Shown piece by piece: positions 1-5,771 of a DNA stretch of 6,640 nucleotides. The stretch covers positions 1-6,640 of the forward strand of contig JAJDEE010000040.1 in NCBI GenBank assembly GCA_029259975.1. The letters run 5' to 3'. Source of the stretch: Planctomycetota bacterium. Lineage in GTDB: Bacteria > Planctomycetota > Planctomycetia > Pirellulales > Lacipirellulaceae. A program made the position numbers and the translations under genes. The notes beneath the pieces were generated by a model. The model was not told where the DNA came from. It worked only from the letters and a program-made list of their open reading frames with translations, and did not search any database. The first letter of the stretch is position 1. Every line of letters begins with the position of its first letter.

Positions 1-63
1 AGATTAGCGTTCTTCCCTTGTTTTTAGAACTACTGAGTTTATGGAAAAAATGGCTCTTTTGAT
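1..63. other. Downstream flank of the last gene, no feature recognised
   Basis: The 63 bases after the TAA stop are AT-rich. On the minus strand a run of six T occurs at 50-45, but no GC-rich stem precedes it, so I do not call an intrinsic terminator. A five-base inverted repeat (GTTCT at 9-13, AGAAC at 26-30) has a 12-base loop and is probably chance. No start of a further gene is visible. Confidence 0.5.
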
Positions 64-1521
64 TTAAGCAGCTACGCGAGTCTCTACGGCCTTACGTTCC
101 CCAAGGGCATAAAGGACTTTGTAATCCGATACCGCATCGATAGAGTCCACTTCTACGAGCGGTTCTTGTCCGTTTAGTTCTGGCCCAAGCTTCGCAGGCA
201 GGCTTTTTAGCTTGCCAAAGAAAAGCCGTTTGAAACGTGCCTTCCACTTCATCGTTTTTGGAATCAGCTTCAATTTGACGGCAACTTCTCGGCAACCTTG
301 CCGAATGCGATCGCCTGCACCTTGAGATTCTGTCAGAAACCCAGCATAAATAGTTGTTTGAAAACCGTGGCTCTCTAGCAACTGACGCAAGCTACTGGCC
401 GATAAATAGCGATGGCTAAACGGGCTAACGTTAAAATCGGGACGTTCGCAATTCGCCGAACAAATCAGCAGCGATCCCCCCGGTCGTAACACTCGGCAGG
501 CCTCTTGCACAAATTGCACAGGATTCTGCAGATAGTAAATCGCCTCAAAAAGCATCACCATATCAAAAGAAGCATCCTCGAACGGAAGCGATTGAGCATC
601 CATCTGGCGTACTTCTATTTTGCCATCGTACTGCTGCCTAGCAATTTCAGCTATTTTTGGATCGTAATCTCCCCCTACAACTCGTTTCGCGTGTGCAGCA
701 AGATGTCCAAGCCCAATCCCTGAGCCACACGCGACTTCCAATACTTCTTTCCCCGCAGCCAACTCGCCAGCCCAACCATACCTAGTATCGAGCATTTTTA
801 GCTGCTCGGTATTTACCGGAGCACCAGGAAGTTCGGTGACTGTTTCGTAACCGCAAGTTTCTTCGACTGAAACATCGGCAACCATTTCGCCAGGTTTTGG
901 AAAGCTGCGTATCTCAGCAGGCACCCAGCCGCGCCGAATCAATCCGAACAGCGTGTAGGTTAGGATTTTCACATCTACCCACAAACTACTATTTCGAGCG
1001 TATAGCAACTGCAATTTCATCTTCGTTGGGTGAATCAGCTCGTCATAAGCCCTGTCGGGATCTGCGTGAGCAGCCAACACAGCGCCTTCGTCAGAATTCC
1101 ATATCGAAGCCCAATCGGTAATCCCGGGCCGCACTTTCAGCACGAGCCGTTCTTCGTCGCTGTAACGTGCGACATAGTCCGAAACTTGAGGACGAGGCCC
1201 TACAAGACTCATCTCGCCTCTCAGAACATTGAATAGCTGCGGCAATTCGTCGAGCTTAAACTTACGCATAAATTTCCCGGTCGTCGTAACGCGCGGATCT
1301 TCATCGCTTGTCGAGGGGCCACCCAATTGCTCGGCATTGGTGACCATGCTTCGAAATTTGAAAATGCGAAACGACATGCCTTTGCGACCCGATCGTAACC
1401 CTTGGTAAAAAATCGGCCCTTGCGAACCCAGCTTTACCAACACGCCCAGCGTCAAGATGACAGGACTGAAGAGAAGTATGCCCAGCGCGCTACCTATGAT
1501 GTCAAAAGTCCGTTTGACCAC
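64..1521 (-). CDS. Fusion protein: monotopic polyprenol-phosphate phosphoglycosyltransferase + SAM-dependent methyltransferase
   Basis: One 485-residue reading frame encodes two full-length enzymes. Residues 1-205 form a bacterial sugar transferase of the PglC/WbaP catalytic type, which starts glycan assembly by moving a sugar-1-phosphate to undecaprenyl phosphate. It shows basic Lys3-Arg4, a hydrophobic re-entrant helix (about 6-30) with Ser19-Pro20, FKFRSM (54-59), the catalytic Asp91-Glu92 in KLDELPQLFNVL, and LVGPRP (106-111). Residues about 214-475 form a class I methyltransferase of the Methyltransf_11 type, with motif I VLEVACGSG (260-268), acidic Asp285, LPFEDASFDMVMLFEAIYYL (312-331) and RVLRPGGSLLI (343-353). 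A conserved-looking C-terminal portion includes KRLFFGKLKSL (431-441). The GTG start is forced by an in-frame TAA five codons upstream and by the family N-terminus. Only a weak purine run (AAAAGAAAG) precedes it. The protein ends in TRVAA. Donor sugar and methyl acceptor are unknown. Confidence 0.9.
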   Translation of the reverse strand: MVKRTFDIIGSALGILLFSPVILTLGVLVKLGSQGPIFYQGLRSGRKGMSFRIFKFRSMVTNAEQLGGPSTSDEDPRVTTTGKFMRKFKLDELPQLFNVLRGEMSLVGPRPQVSDYVARYSDEERLVLKVRPGITDWASIWNSDEGAVLAAHADPDRAYDELIHPTKMKLQLLYARNSSLWVDVKILTYTLFGLIRRGWVPAEIRSFPKPGEMVADVSVEETCGYETVTELPGAPVNTEQLKMLDTRYGWAGELAAGKEVLEVACGSGIGLGHLAAHAKRVVGGDYDPKIAEIARQQYDGKIEVRQMDAQSLPFEDASFDMVMLFEAIYYLQNPVQFVQEACRVLRPGGSLLICSANCERPDFNVSPFSHRYLSASSLRQLLESHGFQTTIYAGFLTESQGAGDRIRQGCREVAVKLKLIPKTMKWKARFKRLFFGKLKSLPAKLGPELNGQEPLVEVDSIDAVSDYKVLYALGERKAVETRVAA

Positions 1522-1548
1522 AAACTTGGCTTTCTTTTAGGTTCGCAG

Positions 1549-2817
1549 CTAGGCTGCGACTCGCTTTTCATCAGCGAGCTGAGTCAAGAAATCGCTCATC
1601 TGCCCGTAAACGGTCTCGGCAACGAAGCGCTCACGAAAGAGAGCGGCCGCATTCTTGGCCATCCTGGCACAACAACTGCGGGAATCATAGCAAGCGGTTA
1701 TTACACGAACAAGATCAGCAGCGTCCCCGTTTTGATACGTCATGCCACAGTCGTTTTGTGCTAGCAAGTTCGCCAACTCGCCTTGAAGACTTGATATCAC
1801 CGGCAACCCTGCCGAGAGGTACTCGATCGGTTTATTGGGTAGGCTCATCGTAAAGTCCCAGCTACTGTAGTACGGTGCCAAACCTGCAGAGGATAGTTGC
1901 ATCAAACTGCGAATCATCTCCGCATCGACCCAGCCTGGCAAAACAACGTTGCTGCAATCGGCTGCAAGCTGTCGCCAACGAGGTAAATGGGGACCATCGC
2001 CACACAGCACAAATTTGACCTTACGTTGCGACAGCTCAAGCCGCCGAGCCGCTTCCACAATAGGCTCGATTTCAAAATGGCGGCCTATCGTGCCGAAAAA
2101 ACAGAGAACGAATTCCGACTTGCTAGCACAGACGCCATGACTTTGCCAAAAGCTAACCGACTCGTGTTGGTCGCTGTCTGAGGCACTCTTGCTTCGGTAT
2201 CCCATCGGGAAAGCAAGATCGATTGCCGAACGATTTCTTCCAGCAAAACCTACCCCCCAATCAACAATTTTGTCGGTAATCCCAATAATCGAGGTCGCCT
2301 GCGAAGCAGCAAATTTTGCCTCTCGATACACTCCTCGCAATGCTAACTTTGCGATTTTACGAAGCCCTTTGGGGGCGAGATCGACAATCGCATCGGGCCA
2401 CATATCGCGAACATCAAGCACCACCGGTACATCTGTCGCTTTGCCAAACCGGACAGCTTCGGCACACAGTTCGATTAACGGCCACGAACTAACGATAACA
2501 TCGGGCCTAGGCTCGCGCATTGCCTGCTGGCTAAACTTTTTGGCGATCGTGCGATGATTCTTCATGCGCCGAAACGAAACGTTCCGAGGATAGCTGTTTG
2601 CTCTGAGTAAACAAATGTCGTATCCCTCGCGAACCGTAATGCGCTGGTCATGTGCCGCGCGCTGGCGTTTGCGAACATGATCAAAAGACGATGTCCACCA
2701 GAGCACCTCATGACCTTGATTGTGCAGTTGTTCTGCTAGTATTCCCGTCCGTAGTAGCCGCTCGTCGCTTCCGTCTGTAGGCAGCGGCTCTCCGATTGTT
2801 GTTAGCCAAATATTCAT
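1549..2817 (-). CDS. WbuB-like glycosyltransferase family 4
   Basis: This 422-residue GT4 enzyme resembles the WbuB group, which transfers N-acetylated deoxyamino sugars such as L-FucNAc in O-antigen synthesis. The transferred sugar here is not known. Numbered from the ATG at 2817, the N-terminal domain holds the GSDERLLRTGILAEQL helix (about 16-31) and VVLDVRDMWPD (132-142), a hallmark of this group. The C-terminal nucleotide-binding domain holds CFFGTIGRHFEIEPIVEA (239-256), VLCGDGPHLPRW (270-281) and LPNKPIEYLSAGLPVI (326-341). No signal peptide or membrane helix is evident. An in-frame TTG at 2829 would add four residues, and an in-frame TGA lies just before it. ATG 2817 fits the first beta strand better, although neither start has a recognisable Shine-Dalgarno site. 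The protein ends in KRVAA. It follows the other GT4 gene by 63 bases and precedes the phosphoglycosyltransferase by 27. Confidence 0.87.
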   Translation of the reverse strand: MNIWLTTIGEPLPTDGSDERLLRTGILAEQLHNQGHEVLWWTSSFDHVRKRQRAAHDQRITVREGYDICLLRANSYPRNVSFRRMKNHRTIAKKFSQQAMREPRPDVIVSSWPLIELCAEAVRFGKATDVPVVLDVRDMWPDAIVDLAPKGLRKIAKLALRGVYREAKFAASQATSIIGITDKIVDWGVGFAGRNRSAIDLAFPMGYRSKSASDSDQHESVSFWQSHGVCASKSEFVLCFFGTIGRHFEIEPIVEAARRLELSQRKVKFVLCGDGPHLPRWRQLAADCSNVVLPGWVDAEMIRSLMQLSSAGLAPYYSSWDFTMSLPNKPIEYLSAGLPVISSLQGELANLLAQNDCGMTYQNGDAADLVRVITACYDSRSCCARMAKNAAALFRERFVAETVYGQMSDFLTQLADEKRVAA

Positions 2818-2834
2818 AAGGTATTTCAAATGAA

Positions 2835-2850
2835 GTCAATCATCGTGCCA
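2835..2850 (-). promoter_or_regulatory. Sigma-54-like -24/-12 sequence with an imperfect -12 element
   Basis: In the 63-base gap before the second GT4 gene, the minus strand reads TGGCACG (2850-2844), four bases, then TTGAC (2839-2835). The -24 element is perfect and the spacing is exact for the sigma-54 consensus TGGCACG-N4-TTGCW. The normally invariant C of the -12 GC is an A here. A transcript from it would begin only about seven bases before the ATG. I record it as a curiosity, more likely coincidence than a functional promoter. Confidence 0.15.
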
Positions 2851-2880
2851 AGCTGTACGAGGTAAGTAGGGCCATCGTGG

Positions 2881-3984
2881 TCAACCGGTTTTAATACTCT
2901 TGTTGAGTTCGTCAAACAGTATTTTCATGCTGCTCAAGCTAGAGGCTTTGTCGATAACGAGTTGGCGGTTGAACTTGGCTGCTCGGTTTCGTAGTTCTTT
3001 GTCGGTGACCGCCCGTTCAATGGCTTGTGCCAAAGCATCGGGTTTATCGAGCGGCAGGAGAAGGCCATTTTGTGCATCAAGGTCGATCCATTCTCGATTC
3101 TGTGGAATATCCGAAAGAATTGGGAATAAACCACACGCCATTGCCTCCAGCAGAGAAATCGACGTGCCATCGGTTCTTGACAAGGAGACATAGATATCTG
3201 CCTGTCGCAGCTCTTGTACCAATGTTTCCTTCTCAACACCACCCAAAAAGTGCGTTTGCTCAAGCCGCCGGGGAGTAAGTTGTTGGCTGGCGTAGGATTT
3301 CGCCTCGGACAGAAGCTCGCCGTAGGAGACGAAGGTGGTGATGACGTTCGTTTCCGAGTCGGGCAGCCCAGCAAGGCCGTCGATCAAATAATCGTTATTA
3401 TAAAGCGATTCAAAGCGCCGGGTACAGATAATCCGAACAGCATCGTCCCGGGAGGGAGCAGGGGTGAATGTGCCGGTGTCGATTCCCAAATAGAGTGGCA
3501 TCACATTTGCTGACGGACAAAAGGCACGCGTTTGATCGGCGAGGTACTCCCCATTCACGGCGGTGAGCGCCGCTGATCGCAACATCCAGTTCGTCATCGG
3601 ACGCTGCACTCCCCGAGGGGACAGGATATCACCGCCAACGATATAAATCGCATAAGGCTGAAAACGGCTAAGGTAGGCCATCGTTCCATACCATCCGCCG
3701 GCGAGGCTCAGCAAGACATCAGTCTCGCACGATCGGAGTACTTTTTTGAGCTTGGGCAGAAGAGCCAGATAGCTCAGTTTGTTATTCAGGGGAGGTTCGA
3801 GAAGGTGAAAGCTGGTCGCCACGTTGTCGATCTGTGAGGTGCCCTCGTCGCTGTAGCCCCCCCAGTGGGCTTTGTCTGGCTTGCCAATGGTGATGACATG
3901 AACCTTCGCACCACACTCGGCCAGCTTGAGCGCCGCATGGGTCGACCAGGGACTGTTGCTGTCCATAAGGATGGCGAGATTCAT
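2881..3984 (-). CDS. Glycosyltransferase family 4 (GT-B fold)
   Basis: This 367-residue protein has the length and order of a GT4 retaining glycosyltransferase, which adds a sugar from an NDP-sugar to a growing lipid-linked glycan at the cytoplasmic face of the membrane. The N-terminal acceptor domain begins MNLAILMDSNSPWSTHAALK with hydrophobic strands at 1-8 and 27-33. A second domain follows near residue 180 (VRIICTRRFE, 183-192). HFLGGVEKETLVQELRQAD (245-263) leads to the donor-binding region RTDGTSISLLEAMACG (270-285). The first acid of the GT4 E-x7-E motif is Asp272 and the second is Glu280. This D-for-E variant occurs in GT4 subgroups and need not impair function. There is no signal peptide or membrane segment. 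The start is supported by GAGGGA at eight bases and an ATGA overlap with the SDR gene. Donor and acceptor cannot be read from the sequence. Confidence 0.88.
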   Translation of the reverse strand: MNLAILMDSNSPWSTHAALKLAECGAKVHVITIGKPDKAHWGGYSDEGTSQIDNVATSFHLLEPPLNNKLSYLALLPKLKKVLRSCETDVLLSLAGGWYGTMAYLSRFQPYAIYIVGGDILSPRGVQRPMTNWMLRSAALTAVNGEYLADQTRAFCPSANVMPLYLGIDTGTFTPAPSRDDAVRIICTRRFESLYNNDYLIDGLAGLPDSETNVITTFVSYGELLSEAKSYASQQLTPRRLEQTHFLGGVEKETLVQELRQADIYVSLSRTDGTSISLLEAMACGLFPILSDIPQNREWIDLDAQNGLLLPLDKPDALAQAIERAVTDKELRNRAAKFNRQLVIDKASSLSSMKILFDELNKSIKTG

Positions 3985-4913
3985 TGCGGTTGTCCCTCAA
4001 AGCAGTGCTTCCAGGCGTCACCTATCGCGTCGGTCAGGGTGTGAGTCGGTTGGAAATCGATCGCTTGGGCCGCCTTTTCCAAACAGCCATAAGAGACCGA
4101 GGTGCCACTCATCCTGGCCAATTCAGGGTCGGCTATTAATCGAACGGGGCAGGGGGCATACTCCAAGAGAAGCTCAAGAACATGCCGCATGGAGACCGCT
4201 TGTCCCGAGCAGATGTTGTAAATCTCGCCCGAGGTAGGCTCTTGCAGCAACCGAACGTAGGCATCGACCACGTCTTCTACCCCAATAAAATCGCGTCGAG
4301 GAGTAAGGTTGCCTACGCGAAGAGACGGCTCAGCGTCTTCTAGCAACGATTGGTTGAGTCGAGCCAAAACGTCGGAGAGAAAAAGTCCGGTTGGCATTCC
4401 GGCTCCCACGATGTTGAAGGGGCGAGCCACAGTGACATGGAGCCCTCGGTTGGCAAACTCCAGGCCAAGCTGGGTGGCACGGTACTTGGTCTGGGCATAA
4501 TCGCCTACCGGTCGGCAAACTTGTGTTTCGCGAATCGGCAATTTGCTTTCCGACACATGGCCGTATTCTGCTGCGGAACCGACGAGCAAGGTTTTTGCCT
4601 CTCCGCAGTGATCGGCGATAGCCGTGAGCAAATACTGTGTGGCGTCCACATTGCTCTGTTGCATTACCTTTGCCGAACGACTTCGACCACCGGCAAGGTG
4701 GAATACCAAGTCGGGTCGGGTTTGCCTTACGAGACGCGTTGTCTCTTCAAGGGAGATAAGGTCGGCGGGTACGTAATCGTCCAGCAGATTGCCATCGACA
4801 CTCTCTTTTTGGCGTCCCGTTCCGATAATCTGCAACCCATCGATTTCACGCAGCCGCTTTGAAAGCCACTGTCCGCAGAACCCGTTGCTCCCCGTGATCA
4901 ACGCTGTCTCCAT
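3981..4913 (-). CDS. SDR NDP-sugar reductase/epimerase, GDP-4-keto-6-deoxy-D-mannose reductase-like
   Basis: This 310-residue extended short-chain dehydrogenase acts on a nucleotide-activated sugar in the cytoplasm. The Rossmann dinucleotide motif is ITGSNGFCG (6-14), with GxxGxxG glycines at 8, 11 and 14. The proposed catalytic triad is Ser113 (GSAAEYG), Tyr139 and Lys143 (YAQTK). The later segments ARPFNIVGAG (163-172), LRVGNLTPRRDFIGVEDV (198-215) and GEIYNICSG (229-237) strongly recall GDP-6-deoxy-D-mannose reductase (Rmd), which makes GDP-D-rhamnose. Rmd itself is therefore my best guess, but a related 4-ketoreductase or 4-epimerase for another sugar is possible because no GDP-mannose 4,6-dehydratase is visible. 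Its start overlaps the upstream gene by 68 bases. Its TGA stop overlaps the next ATG as ATGA, so translation of the three genes is probably coupled. Confidence 0.85.
   Translation of the reverse strand: METALITGSNGFCGQWLSKRLREIDGLQIIGTGRQKESVDGNLLDDYVPADLISLEETTRLVRQTRPDLVFHLAGGRSRSAKVMQQSNVDATQYLLTAIADHCGEAKTLLVGSAAEYGHVSESKLPIRETQVCRPVGDYAQTKYRATQLGLEFANRGLHVTVARPFNIVGAGMPTGLFLSDVLARLNQSLLEDAEPSLRVGNLTPRRDFIGVEDVVDAYVRLLQEPTSGEIYNICSGQAVSMRHVLELLLEYAPCPVRLIADPELARMSGTSVSYGCLEKAAQAIDFQPTHTLTDAIGDAWKHCFEGQPQ
3993..3998 (-). promoter_or_regulatory. Shine-Dalgarno site (GAGGGA) for the first GT4 gene
   Basis: GAGGGA lies eight bases before the ATG at 3984-3982, inside the last codons of the SDR gene. 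With the ATGA stop-start overlap, it supports both this start and translational coupling. Confidence 0.75.
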
Positions 4914-5631
4914 GGTTCTCTCCAGTGTCACTCAGAAAGCGACCAGGGTTTTGGACGAAATCTTTACTAGCTTGTTCGTAGTCAGAAAAACGGCCAATGT
5001 CTTGCCAATAGCAGTCGGTTTCATAGCAAACGACCGGCTTGCCCGCCTCACGGACGGCCAACAGCAAGTCGGGCATATCGAACCGTTGCCCTTCGGGAAT
5101 TAAATCGAGGCATTGCTTCGACAAAATGTTGATACCCATGCTGACGTTGTAGGGAATCGTTGGTTTCTCGGTGAAGCTGTGCAATCCCCCGTCGGAATCG
5201 ACTTCCACCACGCCATAATCGATATTCACTTCTCGTTTATGCACCGCGATCGTCGCCCACGCACCTTTCTCTTTGTGTAATTTCAGCATCTGGCCGAAGT
5301 CGATTGTGGTAAGCAAATCGCCATTCATGACGAGAAAGTCGTCTTCCAAGTTAGGCAACAACTTCAACGGGGCGGCGGTACCTAGCGGGGTCTTCTCAAC
5401 GCTGTAACGGATGTTGATGCCCTTGTTCGGAACATTGTCCAGGTACGCCGTGAACATGTGCTTCATGTGTCCCAGCGTGAGGTGAATGTCATTGAATCCA
5501 CTGCTGGCAAGCTGTCGGACAACGACTTCGATGATCGGAATATCACCTAGCGGCAAAAGCGGCTTGGGGATGGTCATGGTGAAGGGTTTCAATCGCGTTC
5601 CCTTCCCTCCGGCTAAAATTACAGCGAGCAT
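4846..5631 (-). CDS. Sugar-1-phosphate nucleotidyltransferase (NDP-sugar pyrophosphorylase)
   Basis: This 261-residue cytoplasmic enzyme transfers a nucleotide to a sugar-1-phosphate, giving an NDP-sugar and pyrophosphate. The N-terminus carries the signature AGGKGTRLKPFT (7-18) with PKPLLPLG (22-29). LGTAAPL (83-89) follows, then the metal-binding MNGDLL (102-107, Asp105), EKP (155-157) and a second acidic site in CYWQDIGR (207-214, Asp211). The pattern recalls the GDP-sugar-forming branch (mannose-1-phosphate guanylyltransferase and PtmE/LegF-like proteins), but no CBS domains or left-handed beta-helix acyltransferase domain are attached, and the base and sugar specificity are not decided. 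The ATG start is supported by AAGGA seven bases upstream and by the family N-terminus. The catalytic domain seems to end near residue 233. The remaining 28 residues are extra, and the last 22 are encoded over the start of the next gene. The protein ends in KAAA. Confidence 0.9.
   Translation of the reverse strand: MLAVILAGGKGTRLKPFTMTIPKPLLPLGDIPIIEVVVRQLASSGFNDIHLTLGHMKHMFTAYLDNVPNKGINIRYSVEKTPLGTAAPLKLLPNLEDDFLVMNGDLLTTIDFGQMLKLHKEKGAWATIAVHKREVNIDYGVVEVDSDGGLHSFTEKPTIPYNVSMGINILSKQCLDLIPEGQRFDMPDLLLAVREAGKPVVCYETDCYWQDIGRFSDYEQASKDFVQNPGRFLSDTGENHGDSVDHGEQRVLRTVAFKAAA
4920..4923 (-). promoter_or_regulatory. Shine-Dalgarno site (GGAG) fixing the SDR reductase start
   Basis: GGAG, six bases before the ATG at 4913-4911, lies inside the coding region of the upstream nucleotidyltransferase. 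It supports ATG 4913 over the in-frame GTG at 4931, which has no comparable site upstream and would add six residues before the expected first beta strand. Confidence 0.72.
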
Positions 5632-5638
5632 GATCCAA

Positions 5639-5643
5639 TCCTT
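5639..5643 (-). promoter_or_regulatory. Shine-Dalgarno site (AAGGA) fixing the nucleotidyltransferase start
   Basis: AAGGA lies seven bases before the ATG at 5631-5629. It supports this start over the upstream in-frame start at 5763, which would add 44 residues with no family resemblance. Confidence 0.75.
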
Positions 5644-5701
5644 GGCATCGAAAATCGCGTAGATTGCGTCCGTAGGACGTATCCGTACGCCCTGACTAGC
5701 G

Positions 5702-5733
5702 ATTAAATAGTAAAATCCGTCGGGTAGCGTCAA
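5702..5733 (-). promoter_or_regulatory. Possible weak sigma-70-type internal promoter
   Basis: On the minus strand TTGACG (5733-5728) is a five-of-six match to the -35 consensus. An AT-rich run follows, in which TTTAAT (5707-5702) matches five of six -10 bases, but at a 20-base spacing, longer than the preferred 17. TATTTA (5709-5704) has an 18-base spacing but matches only three of six. The site lies about 70 bases upstream of the nucleotidyltransferase start, in the only large gap of the cluster, which is a sensible place for an internal promoter. The motif match alone is weak. Confidence 0.22.
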
Positions 5734-5771
5734 CCGCAAATGCCAGCACCCGATTCCTAGCAACCACAGGT

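Larger units (their letters stand above)
5632..5771 (-). other. 140-base gap between dehydratase and nucleotidyltransferase genes
   Basis: This is the longest intergenic stretch in the cluster. The reading frame of the downstream gene stays open to 5763, but the encoded residues do not resemble the start of a nucleotidyltransferase, so I treat it as noncoding leader. On the minus strand it holds a TTGACG followed by an AT-rich TATTTAAT, a possible internal promoter described separately. It also holds a short imperfect hairpin around 5673-5689, with arms GTA-C-GGA and TCC-TAC around a TACG loop. No T-run follows the hairpin, so it is not an intrinsic terminator. I see no riboswitch or small RNA that I can name. 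Confidence 0.5.

Noticed and set aside
1..63. Intrinsic terminator after the last gene
   Set aside because: There is a T-run on the minus strand, but no GC-rich stem before it.
1402..1764. 120-codon plus-strand frame across the junction of the last two genes
   Set aside because: It is antisense to the start of the PGT and the end of the WbuB-like gene; its product has no recognisable features.
2934..3374. 146-codon open frame on the minus strand in another frame of the GT4 gene
   Set aside because: It overlaps the donor-binding domain of a well-supported glycosyltransferase, has no family motifs and no independent start signal.
4350..4862. 170-codon open frame on the plus strand
   Set aside because: It lies wholly antisense to the SDR gene, which has clear family motifs. 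The antisense translation shows no recognisable domain.
5629..5763. 44-residue N-terminal extension of the nucleotidyltransferase from 5763
   Set aside because: AAGGA sits seven bases before ATG 5631, and the family begins directly with the strand leading into AGGKGTRL. The extension has no family resemblance.
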